41,321 nt of DNA from the NCBI GenBank assembly GCA_002491565.1, contig DKWE01000033.1, forward strand, positions 1 to 41,321, in the 5' to 3' direction. How positions within the stretch are numbered: the stretch's first letter is position 1; the number at the start of each line of letters is the position of its first letter. The notes under the pieces are model-generated. The model did not search any database. It saw only the letters and a program-made list of their open reading frames with translations, and had not been told where the DNA came from. Shown piece after piece: positions 33,160-41,103 of the stretch. Source of the DNA: Lachnospiraceae bacterium UBA7160 (GTDB lineage Bacteria; Bacillota; Clostridia; Lachnospirales; Lachnospiraceae). The translations under genes and the position numbers were made by a program.

Positions 33160-35157
33160 ATGGAAGAAATCAGAAAGGAACATAACGAGGACGACTATGA
33201 AAAATACTGCATCCTGTGCCGCCGCCCGGAGAGCCGGACGGGCCGGATGATTGAGATGCCAAATGGCATGCATGTCTGCCCGGACTGTATGCAGAAGTCG
33301 TTCCAGATGATGCAGAATGCAGGCATCAGTTACAGTGATCTGATGCAGGTGTCCAGCATGGAAGATATGATGAAGCTGCTGGATAAGATGAACCTTAGCA
33401 TGCCGTTTTTGCAGCCGGACTTTTTTGAGTCGGGGAGTGGGCAGGGCCGGACGGAGCATGCCACCCCGGCGCATTTCGGGGAAAGTGCTTCAGCGGAGCC
33501 GGATGCGGAGGGTGTGCCGGGTTCCGGGCATAGCGGAGCGGATTTTGGACATGAAGAGCGGAATTCCGGAGATCGTGATTCCGGTTTTTGCCAGGCCGGA
33601 GCGGATTCTGGGGATAGCAGAGCGGATTCGAGCCATAGCAGGGTGGATTCCGGAGATGGCAAAGCAGATTCGAGCCATAGCGGGGTGAATTCCAGAGATG
33701 GCAGAGCAGATTTGAGCCATAGCGGGGCGGATTTCGGAGGTGACAGACGGGGAGCCGGAACCAGTGGCTCAGGGGCTGGACAGGATGAGACGGATTCTGG
33801 AAATTGCCGTACAGTTCCTGAGAATACTCAGGCTGCTCCCGGAAAGAAAAAGGTACAGCATCCGGTTGCTCCGGCAGAGGATGCGGATGCAGAGCCAGGT
33901 CAGCCAGAACAGACAGAGGGCGAGAGCCACCGTCTGGGTTCGCACCGTGCGGACCGCTCGGGAAGCGGCTTCCGTATTCCGAATATCAGCCTGATCAATT
34001 TGAGTGATCTGATGGGAACCATGATGAATCAGCAGCGTGTCCGGAAAAAGAAGCCGAAGGAAGAGCAGGAGCCGAAAAAGGAGCTGGATCTGCGTACCGT
34101 CCCGGCGCCGCACAAGATCAAGGCGAGCCTGGATGACTATGTAATCGGACAGGATCACGCAAAAAAAGTAATTTCAGTCGGCGTTTACAATCATTATAAA
34201 CGTATCGCGTCCGGCAGCTCGGACGATGTGGAGATCGAGAAGTCAAACATGCTGATGATCGGGCCGACTGGCTGTGGGAAGACCTATCTGGTCAAGACTC
34301 TGGCGAAACTTCTGGATGTGCCGCTCGCTATCGCAGATGCGACTTCTCTGACGGAGGCAGGCTATATCGGTGATGATATTGAAAGCGTGATCTCCCGCCT
34401 GCTTGCCGCGGCGGACAACGACGTCGAGCGCGCGGAACAGGGAATTGTTTTTATCGATGAGATTGATAAAATTGCAAAAAAGAAAAATGCGAACCAGCGT
34501 GATGTCAGCGGGGAATCTGTACAGCAGGGACTGCTCAAGCTGCTGGAGGGCAGCGAGGTTGAGGTGCCGGTCGGAGCGACGAATAAAAATGCGATGGTGC
34601 CGATGACAACCGTAAATACCAAAAACATTTTGTTTATCTGCGGCGGCGCTTTCCCGGGGCTGGAGGACATCATCAAGGAACGGCTGAACAAACAGGCGTC
34701 AATCGGCTTTTTGTCGGATCTGAAGGATAAATATGACAATGACCCGAAGCTGCTGTCGAAGGTAACGGTGGAAGACATCCGCGCGTATGGGATGATTCCG
34801 GAGTTCATCGGAAGGATGCCGATTATCTTTACCTTGGACGGGCTCGACAAGGATGCCCTGGTCAAGATCCTCAGAGAGCCAAAGAACGCAATCATCCGCC
34901 AGTACCAGAAGCTGCTGGCGCTCGATGAAGTTGAGCTGACCTTTGATGACGCGGCGCTGGAAGCAATTGCTGAGCGCGCGCTGGAGAAGAAAACAGGAGC
35001 CAGAGCGCTGCGTGCGATCCTGGAGGAATTTATGCTGGATATCATGTATGAGATTCCAAAGGATGACAGCATTGGAAGCGTGTGCATCACGAGGGAGTAT
35101 ATTGAGCACACCGGAGGTCCCGGTATCGCGCTGCGCAGCGCACTGCCGCAGGCGTGA
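33160..35157 (+). CDS. clpX: ClpX ATPase/unfoldase with expanded repeat linker
   Basis: AAA+ unfoldase that feeds substrates to ClpP; 665 residues against about 420 normally. The N-terminal zinc-binding domain has four cysteines (CILCRR, then VCPDCM). Residues ~87-300 form an extra hydrophilic linker that includes seven-residue repeats (148-196). The AAA+ core follows: LDDYVIGQDHAKKVISVGVYNHYKR, Walker A GPTGCGKT, pore loop AGYIGDD, Walker B GIVFIDEIDK, sensor region PEFIGRMPIIFTL. The ClpP-docking IGF is kept in QASIGFLSDL, so it should still engage ClpP. The ATG at 33160 is preceded by a modest GAGGAACTGG site. clpP, tig and lon are not adjacent, so this could be a second, specialised ClpX. 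Confidence 0.92.
   Translation: MEEIRKEHNEDDYEKYCILCRRPESRTGRMIEMPNGMHVCPDCMQKSFQMMQNAGISYSDLMQVSSMEDMMKLLDKMNLSMPFLQPDFFESGSGQGRTEHATPAHFGESASAEPDAEGVPGSGHSGADFGHEERNSGDRDSGFCQAGADSGDSRADSSHSRVDSGDGKADSSHSGVNSRDGRADLSHSGADFGGDRRGAGTSGSGAGQDETDSGNCRTVPENTQAAPGKKKVQHPVAPAEDADAEPGQPEQTEGESHRLGSHRADRSGSGFRIPNISLINLSDLMGTMMNQQRVRKKKPKEEQEPKKELDLRTVPAPHKIKASLDDYVIGQDHAKKVISVGVYNHYKRIASGSSDDVEIEKSNMLMIGPTGCGKTYLVKTLAKLLDVPLAIADATSLTEAGYIGDDIESVISRLLAAADNDVERAEQGIVFIDEIDKIAKKKNANQRDVSGESVQQGLLKLLEGSEVEVPVGATNKNAMVPMTTVNTKNILFICGGAFPGLEDIIKERLNKQASIGFLSDLKDKYDNDPKLLSKVTVEDIRAYGMIPEFIGRMPIIFTLDGLDKDALVKILREPKNAIIRQYQKLLALDEVELTFDDAALEAIAERALEKKTGARALRAILEEFMLDIMYEIPKDDSIGSVCITREYIEHTGGPGIALRSALPQA
33601..33747 (+). 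repeat. 21-base minisatellite inside clpX
   Basis: Seven 21-base units encode heptapeptides of ADSGDSR/ADSSHSR/VDSGDGK type. Pairs of units alternate (GD- and SH-forms), giving a 42-base higher-order period. All lengths keep the clpX frame. Confidence 0.85.
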
Positions 35158-35214
35158 AGCGGTACTTGTTTACAGCCGGGCGCCGCGAACAATCACTAGT
35201 TTCGCGATGCACAC

Positions 35215-35237
35215 AAAATGCGTTTTCAACGCATTTT
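35215..35237 (+). terminator. Terminator-like hairpin after clpX
   Basis: A perfect ten-base stem, AAAATGCGTT with AACGCATTTT, and a three-base loop; the stem itself ends in four Ts. It lies 58 bases beyond the clpX stop. A second perfect hairpin, GAACGTCC with GGACGTTC (35310-35328), lies further on. Both are within the 311-base gap before rpoD, which otherwise holds only the rpoD promoter. Confidence 0.55.
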
Positions 35238-35395
35238 GGCGCTGCTGCCCTCGGGATTTTCGTGCATTCTGAAGAAAACTTCTACGTTCCACTCCGGTCG
35301 GCGCTAACCGAACGTCCACTGGACGTTCAGCCCCCTCACGGGACAGTGGATGCATGAGCAGTAACGATGGGTGAACAGTAACGAGAAGATAACTC

Positions 35396-35424
35396 TTGAC
35401 ATCGTTTGACAAAAATGTTATGCT
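35396..35424 (+). promoter_or_regulatory. Promoter of rpoD
   Basis: Perfect TTGACA (35396-35401), 17-base spacer, TATGCT (35419-35424), 45 bases upstream of the rpoD ATG. The same -10 hexamer is used at the polysaccharide promoter. Confidence 0.85.
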
Positions 35425-35468
35425 GAAGTGTAATGGTTTGTAGCAAAAAATGAGGAGAGAGTGCATTC

Positions 35469-36596
35469 ATGAATGAAGTACAGGAGCAGTTTTTAAAGAC
35501 TTTGGAAAGCCTGAAGTCGTTGGCAAAGTCGAAAAAGAACATTTTGGAATACGATGAGATTCTGAATGCGTTTACCGGGCTTGAGCTGACAGAGGACAAG
35601 ATGGATATGATTCTTGAGTACATGGAGAAGAATCATATTGATGTTCTGCAGGGGAAGTCTCCGGATGATATGCCGGATGATCTGCTGCTGGAGTCCGAGG
35701 ACGATATTCTGCTTTCCGACAACGAGGAGATCGAGCTGATCAGCGACGTTGATGTGTTGGAGGGCGTCAGCACCGAGGATCCGGTCAGAATGTACCTGAA
35801 AGAGATCGGAAATGTACCTCTTTTGTCCGGCGACGAGGAAGTCGAGCTGGCCAAAAGGGTCGAGCAGGGCGATGAGGAAGCGAAGAAAAAACTGACCGAA
35901 GCGAATCTTCGTCTGGTCGTAAGCATTGCGAAAAAATACGTAGGAAGAGGCATGCCGTTCCTGGATCTGATTCAGGAAGGAAACATGGGGCTGATGAAAG
36001 CTGTGGACAAGTTCGACTACACAAAGGGCTACAAATTCAGCACCTATGCGACGTGGTGGATCCGTCAGGCAATCACGCGCGGCATTGCAGATACAGGGCG
36101 GACCATCCGTGTCCCGGTACATATGGTAGAGACAATCAATAAGACACTGCGCATGACGCGAACGCTTCTGCAGGAGTTTGGCCGGGAGCCAACCCCGGAG
36201 GAGGTAGCGCATCGGCTTGGAGTGCCGGTCAGCCGCGTGCGTGAGGTGCTCAAGATTTCCCGTGACCCGGTGTCTCTTGACACACCGATCGGTGAGGAGG
36301 ATGACTCCCATCTCGGTGACTTTATCGAGGATGACACAGCGCTGTCTCCGTCCGATTCAGCGGCATTCTCCATGCTGCGCGAGGAGTTGAATGCGGCGCT
36401 GGAGTCATTGACTGACCGGGAACGGCAGGTGATCCAGCTCCGGTTTGGGCTGATTGACGGCCGCGCCCGCACGCTGGAGGAGGTCGGCAAGGAGTTCAAT
36501 GTTACGAGAGAACGTATTCGTCAGATCGAAGCGAAGGCGCTGCGTAAGCTGCGCCATCCGACGAGGAGCAAGCGGCTTCGTGACTTTCTGACGTGA
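35469..36596 (+). CDS. rpoD: Primary RNA polymerase sigma factor (RpoD/SigA)
   Basis: Housekeeping sigma-70 factor, 375 residues. After a short region 1.1 come region 1.2 (DPVRMYLKEIGNVPLLSGDEEVELA), region 2 with the -10 recognition helix (ANLRLVVSIAKKYVGRGMPFLDLIQEGNMGLM, then YKFSTYATWWIRQAI), region 3, and region 4 with the -35 helix-turn-helix (LEEVGKEFNVTRERIRQIE). The C-terminus is RSKRLRDFLT. GAGGAG lies seven to nine bases before the ATG. It stands alone without dnaG upstream. Its last codons are repeated in the array that begins at its stop codon. Confidence 0.97.
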   Translation: MNEVQEQFLKTLESLKSLAKSKKNILEYDEILNAFTGLELTEDKMDMILEYMEKNHIDVLQGKSPDDMPDDLLLESEDDILLSDNEEIELISDVDVLEGVSTEDPVRMYLKEIGNVPLLSGDEEVELAKRVEQGDEEAKKKLTEANLRLVVSIAKKYVGRGMPFLDLIQEGNMGLMKAVDKFDYTKGYKFSTYATWWIRQAITRGIADTGRTIRVPVHMVETINKTLRMTRTLLQEFGREPTPEEVAHRLGVPVSRVREVLKISRDPVSLDTPIGEEDDSHLGDFIEDDTALSPSDSAAFSMLREELNAALESLTDRERQVIQLRFGLIDGRARTLEEVGKEFNVTRERIRQIEAKALRKLRHPTRSKRLRDFLT

Positions 36597-36845
36597 TCAG
36601 CGGTGCAGGCGGCTGCGAGATTTCCTGACATGATCAGCTGTGCAGGCAGCTGCGAGATTTCCTGACATGATCGGCGGTGCAGGCGGCTGCGTGATTTCCT
36701 GACATGATCAGCGGAGCAGGCGGCTTCGAGACTTCCTGACATGATCAGCGGTGCAGGCGATTGCGCGATTTCCTGACATGATCAGCGGTGCAGGCAGCTG
36801 CGCGATCTCCTGACATGATCAGCGGTGCAGGCGGCTGCGTGACAG
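36594..36845 (+). repeat. 37-base tandem array derived from the 3' end of rpoD
   Basis: Six full units start at 36594, 36631, 36668, 36705, 36742 and 36779, and a partial seventh starts at 36816. The first T is that of the rpoD stop codon. The last 24 bases of each unit (with the next unit's TGA) read (R/Q)LRDFLT-stop, the same as the end of RpoD. Unit 4 also restores the preceding residues as RSR against RSK in the gene. Differences between units are mostly synonymous in that frame. As 37 is not a multiple of three, the units cannot be read through as one protein. Confidence 0.92.
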
Positions 36846-36867
36846 ATGCACGATTGTATTTGTAAGG

Positions 36868-36896
36868 ACAGGGGATAGCTCTCCGCTCTTCCCTGT
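36868..36896 (-). terminator. Hairpin ending the DUF1836 gene
   Basis: ACAGGG (36868-36873) pairs with CCCTGT (36891-36896), with an extra GA/TC pair across a one-base bulge, directly downstream of the minus-strand stop. The minus-strand continuation CCTTACAAATAC is only weakly U-rich. Confidence 0.45.
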
Positions 36897-36897
36897 G

Positions 36898-37494
36898 TTA
36901 CTGGTTTGGTTTGTTGAGGCCATCGATCAGCTTTTCGATGACCTCTTTTTTCAGGTAGATATCAAAGCTGAGCAGGCAGATAAACGCAAAGAGCTGCAGT
37001 TCGTCGCGGTCGTCTCCCTCATAGTCGGAAAAAGAATTCGCTGCAGTGTGAAAGTTATCCAGAATATCATGGCCAATCTGCTTGATACGCTCCTCTCCGA
37101 GCGTGAAAATTTCCTGATAAACCTCCTCAACACACCAGCCATCCTTGCAGCCGAAGTGCGCTGTGCAGATCGGATCGAGGATCGACTGAATGTCAGTCAG
37201 CGGCAGGAAGCTTTTCATATAGTAGATGAAAATCAACAGAAACATGTGCTCTTTGGAGTAGCGCTTTTTCTGAGGCGGCGGTAGGAGCTTATTTTTTGCA
37301 TAGTTGTTGATCATGGTTTTGGTCAGTATCTTGTCATCCTCGAAGCGCCGCGAGTTCTGCAGGTGCTCGTTCATGAAGCTTGTGACCTGGTCCATATAGA
37401 GATCGATGTGCGGGATCTCAGAGGGCCGGATATGATTCAGATGCGCGAGGCTGCCGAGGATGTCAGAGAGCATTTTTGTGTATTCCTGTTTCAT
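36898..37494 (-). CDS. DUF1836 domain-containing protein
   Basis: 198 residues. I recognise the DUF1836 pattern common in Clostridia and Bacilli: IPHIDLYMDQVTSFMNEHL, then DDKILTKTMINNYAKNKLLPPPQKKRYSKEHMFLLIFIYYMK. The TKTMINNYAK...LLPPP.KKRYS segment resembles a MerR-type winged-helix, so DNA binding is plausible though unproven. The C-terminal half is helical (SFDIYLKKEVIEKLIDGL). The minus-strand ATG at 37494 is chosen because AGGTGA lies eight bases upstream; a GTG at 37506 overlaps that site. Promoter at 37552-37580. It converges on the rpoD repeat array. Confidence 0.87.
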   Translation of the reverse strand: MKQEYTKMLSDILGSLAHLNHIRPSEIPHIDLYMDQVTSFMNEHLQNSRRFEDDKILTKTMINNYAKNKLLPPPQKKRYSKEHMFLLIFIYYMKSFLPLTDIQSILDPICTAHFGCKDGWCVEEVYQEIFTLGEERIKQIGHDILDNFHTAANSFSDYEGDDRDELQLFAFICLLSFDIYLKKEVIEKLIDGLNKPNQ

Positions 37495-37551
37495 AAATGG
37501 ATTCACCTGGTCTTTCTTAGGGTAACAATTCCGTCATGCCATTTACATATC

Positions 37552-37580
37552 ATTATAAAGGTTTCCGGGGGGAAAGACAA
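37552..37580 (-). promoter_or_regulatory. Promoter of the DUF1836 gene
   Basis: Minus strand: -35 TTGTCT (plus 37575-37580), 17-base spacer, perfect -10 TATAAT (plus 37552-37557), about 58 bases upstream of the chosen start. Confidence 0.75.
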
Positions 37581-37589
37581 GGAGGAATT

Positions 37590-37692
37590 CAAAAGATGAG
37601 AAAGTTACTGTCTGCGAAACAGCACCCCCCACACAGGCACAGATAAAAGCGGACATGTATGGCCGCGGCAGACGCGAAGCGGCTCTCATTTT
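37590..37692 (+). ncRNA. Element Z, copy 1: candidate structured RNA
   Basis: The core 37612-37682 (71 bases) matches 41019-41089 at 59 of 71 positions with no gaps. Predicted fold: closing stem ATGAGA/TCTCAT extended by AAA/TTT; central hairpin TGTCTGCG with CACAGGCA; and CGCG-loop-CGCG near the 3' end. In the other copy the closing stem uses different bases that still pair. It lies between the divergent DUF1836 and 37806 genes, upstream of the latter's promoter, so it is not simply that gene's leader. Strand is uncertain; no known family recognised. Confidence 0.55.
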
Positions 37693-37749
37693 ATAAGCCT
37701 GCAAATCTTTGAACAGACTTCTGTGCCTGCAGATTGATGCAAAATTAGC

Positions 37750-37778
37750 TTGAAGATGTGGGGAGAATCGGGTAGAAT
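37750..37778 (+). promoter_or_regulatory. Promoter of the small unknown gene
   Basis: TTGAAG (37750-37755), 17-base spacer, TAGAAT (37773-37778), then AAGGAAGGGA ahead of the ATG at 37806. Confidence 0.6.
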
Positions 37779-37805
37779 GGGAGGAGTGAAAGGAAGGGAC
37801 TGGAA

Positions 37806-38036
37806 ATGCGCAGGATGGAATTCAAGATGGAGCGCGAGGGACTGGTGAAGCCGGGGGACCAGGTGCATGTGACAGAGGGAGTACTTCCGTCGAGTTGGTA
37901 CTATACGATTGAGCCGGCAGTGGCGATGTCAGCGAATTTTGGCAACCGGGAACGCCTGAAGGTGTTTGACGGGGTTGTGGCCGAAGTGCGGACAGACGAG
38001 AGCGGCTTTACGGTAGTAGCTGAGTTTGATGAGTGA
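37806..38036 (+). CDS. Small conserved-looking protein of unknown function
   Basis: 76 residues; family not recognised. The middle reads as compact beta structure (LVKPGDQVHVTEGVLPSSWYYTIEP, then VFDGVVAEVRTDESGFTVVAEFDE), suggesting a small barrel. No signal peptide, membrane segment or metal motif is seen. It has its own promoter, a GGAAGGGA ribosome site about six bases before the ATG, and codon use like its neighbours, so it is probably a real gene. An internal ATG at 37815 is an alternative start. Confidence 0.65.
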   Translation: MRRMEFKMEREGLVKPGDQVHVTEGVLPSSWYYTIEPAVAMSANFGNRERLKVFDGVVAEVRTDESGFTVVAEFDE

Positions 38037-38359
38037 GGCATACAGACCTGACATAGCAGATATTACCATGCTGCTCTGTAGCCCGGTAAGTCTGATATCC
38101 TGTAGACTGCATTGCTGTGGTCCGATACTCTGCTGTTTGCTGCGGAAGCTTTGCTTTAGAGGCTTTCTGACCTATACGAATAGATTTTTAGGATTTCATT
38201 TATAAATGAGCAAGTACACAATAGTGCACGATCAATTCCGCGTTGTACGGAGTGCATCGCGGGAATGCAGAGCATAATCTTTGATACAAAGACAATTCGT
38301 TCTGTTTTTGTGTATTATTTGATATTTGCTCCGTTACAGTTTTGACAATCGCATATACT

Positions 38360-38457
38360 ATGGAGTTGCAAAAGGTCACTCGATCTGCGTGAAAGCAGAG
38401 GAATATCACAGAAAACTGTTGTTTTCTAAGGTGCAGGAAAGCTTTTTACAACTCCAT
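38360..38457 (+). ncRNA. Element Y, copy 1: structured leader upstream of pcrA
   Basis: ATGGAGTTGCAAAAGG (38360-38375) pairs with 38442-38457 at 15 of 16 positions counting one G-U. Inside are CTGC/GCAG and a perfect AGAAAAC-TGTT-GTTTTCT hairpin. Sequence and layout resemble 41103-41220, including GGAATA...AGAAAAC and GGAAAG-CTTTTT...ACAAC. The 3' arm ends five bases before the pcrA ribosome site (GAGGGG), so folding could affect pcrA translation. A TTGACA (38342) and a TATACT (38354) lie nearby but at wrong spacing. The rest of the 437-base gap (38037-38359) shows nothing clear. Confidence 0.5.
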
Positions 38458-38473
38458 CATCGAGGGGATAAAA

Positions 38474-40714
38474 ATGGGTAAATTTGATACATTAAATCCG
38501 CAGCAGTACGAGGCGGTCTGCCATTATGAGGGACCGCTTTTGATTTTGGCAGGAGCCGGGTCCGGAAAAACAAGGGTACTGACGAATCGGGTAGCGTGGC
38601 TGATTGAAGAAAAGGGCGTGAATCCATGGAATATCATGGCGATTACGTTTACCAATAAAGCGGCAGGGGAGATGCGTGACCGCGTCGAGGCGATGCTGGA
38701 CGGAGCGCTTGGCGGTGTCTGGGTGGCAACGTTTCACAGCACATGCGTGCGGATTCTCCGGCGCTACATAGACCGGATTGGGTTTGAAAATAATTTTACA
38801 ATTTATGATGCAGATGACCAGAAATCCATTATTAAGGATATCTGCAAGCGGATGCAATTGGACCCCAAGCTGTACCGGGAACGCTTTTTTATGTCCGCAA
38901 TCTCTGCGGCGAAGGACGAGATGCTCTCACCGGAGGACTTCGCGCTGCAGGCGCAGGGAGATCTCCGGCAGCAGAAGGTGGCGGAGGTCTACAAAGCATA
39001 TCAGCGAGAGCTTTACGACAGCAATGCGCTGGATTTTGATGACCTGATTTACCGGACGGTAGAGCTGTTTGAGAGCTGTCCGGAGGTGCTGGAACAGTAT
39101 CAGGAGCGGTTCCGTTTCATCATGGTCGATGAGTATCAGGATACAAATACGGCGCAGTTCCGGCTGATCAGTCTGCTCGCAGCGAAATACCGGAATCTCT
39201 GCGTCGTCGGGGATGACGACCAGTCCATTTACCGGTTCCGGGGCGCGAATATTATGAATATTTTGAATTTTGAGCAGATTTTCCCGGATACCAAAGTCAT
39301 CCGCCTGGAGCAGAATTACCGCTCTACGCAGAATATTCTGGATGCAGCGAATGCCGTCATCCGCCAGAATGAGGGGCGGAAGGAGAAAACGCTGTGGACG
39401 TCGAATGGCGAAGGAGAAAAGGTACGGTTCCGCCAGTTCCTGAATGGTTTCGAGGAGGCAGAGTATGTGGCGGGAGTCATCAGCCAGAAGGTGTGCTCCG
39501 GCGAATGGAAGTACGGAGACTGCGCGGTGCTCTACCGCACGAACGCGCAGTCCCGGATGTTCGAGGAAAAGTTCCTTTATGCGAATGTACCGTACAAGAT
39601 TGTCGGCGGTGTGAATTTCTATGGGCGTAAGGAAATCAAGGACGTTCTTGCTTACCTGAAGACGGTTGCGAACGGCCGCGACGATCTCGCTGTGCGCCGG
39701 ATTATCAATGTGCCGAAGCGCGGCATCGGCGCCACCACGATTCTCCGGGTGCAGGAGTATGCCGAACAGCATGAGATCAGCTTCTATGACGCACTGCGAA
39801 CGGCGGAGACGATTCCTGGGATTGGCAAGGGGGTGTCAAAGCTGCGGGCCTTTGTCCAGATGATTCAGGTCCTGCGCAGCAAACAGGAATTCGATTCCGT
39901 GAAGCAGCTGATTGAGGACGTGCTGGAGCAGACAGGATATATGGAAGAACTTCGCGCGGAGGGCACCGATGAGGCGCTGGACCGCATGGCGAATATTGAT
40001 GAGCTGCTGAATAAGGCTGCCTCTTATGACGAGAGCAATGCACAGCCGACACTGGACGGCTTCTTAGAGGAGGTAGCGCTCGTCGCAGATATCGACAATC
40101 TGGAGGGGGACTCAGATCATGTTGTGCTGATGACGCTGCATGCGGCGAAGGGGCTGGAGTTTCCTGCGGTTTTCCTGGTCGGGATGGAAGACGGTACTTT
40201 CCCAAGCTACATGAGCATTTCCTCCGAGGACTCGGCGGACCTGGAGGAGGAGCGCAGACTCTGCTATGTCGGAATCACGCGGGCAATGCGCCATCTGTTC
40301 CTGACAAGCGCCAAGCAGCGCATGGTGCGCGGAGAGGTGCATTACAGCCGCGTCTCGCGTTTTATAGAGGACATCCCGAAGGAATTGCTCGCGGAACGCG
40401 AGCGTGCGAAGCCTGCAGATGTCTCTGCACCGGAAAAGCGGGAGCGCGGGGAGACGAAGGCACGCGCTGCCTACCGGCAGATGCGCGAGACCTTCAAAAC
40501 CAAGGTCATGGCGCAGCAGCAGTTTGAAGTCAGGAAATCTGAGCATCTGAGCTATGGCGTCGGGGACCGCGTGCGCCACATCAAGTATGGCATCGGCACC
40601 GTGCAGGCCATCACCGAGGGCGGCCGGGACTACGAAGTGACCGTGAACTTTGACCGCGTCGGCGTCAAAAAAATGTTTGCCGCTTTCGCAAAGCTAGTGA
40701 AGGTGGAAGGATAG
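38474..40714 (+). CDS. pcrA: ATP-dependent DNA helicase PcrA (UvrD/Rep family)
   Basis: 3'-5' superfamily-1A helicase acting in DNA repair and in clearing RecA or stalled polymerase; 746 residues. Visible motifs: Q-motif LNPQQYEAV; motif I GAGSGKT; Ia ITFTNKAAGEMRDRV; II VDEYQDTN; III VVGDDDQSIYRFRGA; IV LEQNYRST; V VVLMTLHAAKGLEFPAVFLVGMEDG; VI EERRLCYVGITRA. The C-terminal Tudor-like domain that binds RNA polymerase in PcrA proteins is present (VGDRVRHIKYGIGTVQAI...VTVNFDRVGVKKM). The ATG follows GAGGGG by five to six bases and is preceded by element Y. All catalytic residues are intact. Confidence 0.97.
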   Translation: MGKFDTLNPQQYEAVCHYEGPLLILAGAGSGKTRVLTNRVAWLIEEKGVNPWNIMAITFTNKAAGEMRDRVEAMLDGALGGVWVATFHSTCVRILRRYIDRIGFENNFTIYDADDQKSIIKDICKRMQLDPKLYRERFFMSAISAAKDEMLSPEDFALQAQGDLRQQKVAEVYKAYQRELYDSNALDFDDLIYRTVELFESCPEVLEQYQERFRFIMVDEYQDTNTAQFRLISLLAAKYRNLCVVGDDDQSIYRFRGANIMNILNFEQIFPDTKVIRLEQNYRSTQNILDAANAVIRQNEGRKEKTLWTSNGEGEKVRFRQFLNGFEEAEYVAGVISQKVCSGEWKYGDCAVLYRTNAQSRMFEEKFLYANVPYKIVGGVNFYGRKEIKDVLAYLKTVANGRDDLAVRRIINVPKRGIGATTILRVQEYAEQHEISFYDALRTAETIPGIGKGVSKLRAFVQMIQVLRSKQEFDSVKQLIEDVLEQTGYMEELRAEGTDEALDRMANIDELLNKAASYDESNAQPTLDGFLEEVALVADIDNLEGDSDHVVLMTLHAAKGLEFPAVFLVGMEDGTFPSYMSISSEDSADLEEERRLCYVGITRAMRHLFLTSAKQRMVRGEVHYSRVSRFIEDIPKELLAERERAKPADVSAPEKRERGETKARAAYRQMRETFKTKVMAQQQFEVRKSEHLSYGVGDRVRHIKYGIGTVQAITEGGRDYEVTVNFDRVGVKKMFAAFAKLVKVEG

Positions 40715-40715
40715 C

Positions 40716-40748
40716 AGCGGCCATCATTCAGAGTCAAAGTTGGCTGCT
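40716..40748 (+). terminator. Hairpin after pcrA
   Basis: AGCGGCCA (40716-40723) pairs with TGGCTGCT (40741-40748), eight pairs with one G-U, just after the pcrA stop. There is no following T-run, so intrinsic termination is doubtful. Confidence 0.35.
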
Positions 40749-40990
40749 CTGAGCAAGGATAGGGCGAACTCTGTAGATATTACAAATGTTCCGGCTTAGT
40801 GGAACGATAGCTAACCAAGGCAGCGTGCAGCGGAGCCGATTGAGAAGGATGTCAGCGGGGGGGAATCAGTTGTCTGCGTGTACTGACAGGTTCCAGAAAA
40901 CTGACTGGAGGCGCAGGAACGGACTTTGAAGCGGGTGTTACTGTTTATGGCTATCTGTGAGCAGAATGCTGGAGCGTCGTGTTCGTACGT
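40749..40990. other. Non-coding stretch with small hairpins
   Basis: No convincing reading frame on either strand. Contains GTTCC/GGAAC (around 40790-40807) and a second GTTCC...GGAAC pair with an inner CCAG/CTGG (around 40890-40920). No promoter of good quality is seen. It leads straight into the Z-Y-X cluster and could be part of one long structured transcript. Confidence 0.4.
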
Positions 40991-40992
40991 AT

Positions 40993-41103
40993 GAGACAGA
41001 ATAGCTGCCACAGATTGGCTGTGAAACAGCAACCTCTACACAGCCACAGACAGAAGCAGACAATTATGGCCGCGACAGACGCGAAGCAGTTGGTCTGTAG
41101 CTC
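40993..41103 (+). ncRNA. Element Z, copy 2: candidate structured RNA
   Basis: Core 41019-41089 matches copy 1 ungapped at 59 of 71 positions. Here the central hairpin is perfect (TGGCTGTG with CACAGCCA), with a T-G pair of copy 1 replaced by G-C, a compensatory change. The closing stem is AGCTGC/GCAGTT plus ACAGA/TCTGT plus GAG/CTC, different in sequence from copy 1. CGCG-ACAGA-CGCG is kept. It is followed immediately by element Y copy 2. Confidence 0.55.

Noticed and set aside
2993..35385. Shared 11-mer GAACAGTAACG near 2995 and 35375
   Set aside because: Matches of this length are expected by chance in a window of this size, and the flanks do not align.
36521..36742. Minus-strand frame over the rpoD tail repeats
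   Set aside because: It is open only because the 37-base unit lacks stops in that frame; no ribosome site and no protein-like composition.
36630..36845. Tiny frames starting ATGATCAGCGG in each 37-base unit (about 11 codons)
   Set aside because: Changes between units alter the peptide freely, no ribosome site is present, and the synonymous pattern fits the RpoD-end frame instead.
36594..36845. CRISPR array
   Set aside because: Units are directly adjacent with no unique spacers, the unit is coding-derived, and no cas genes are nearby.
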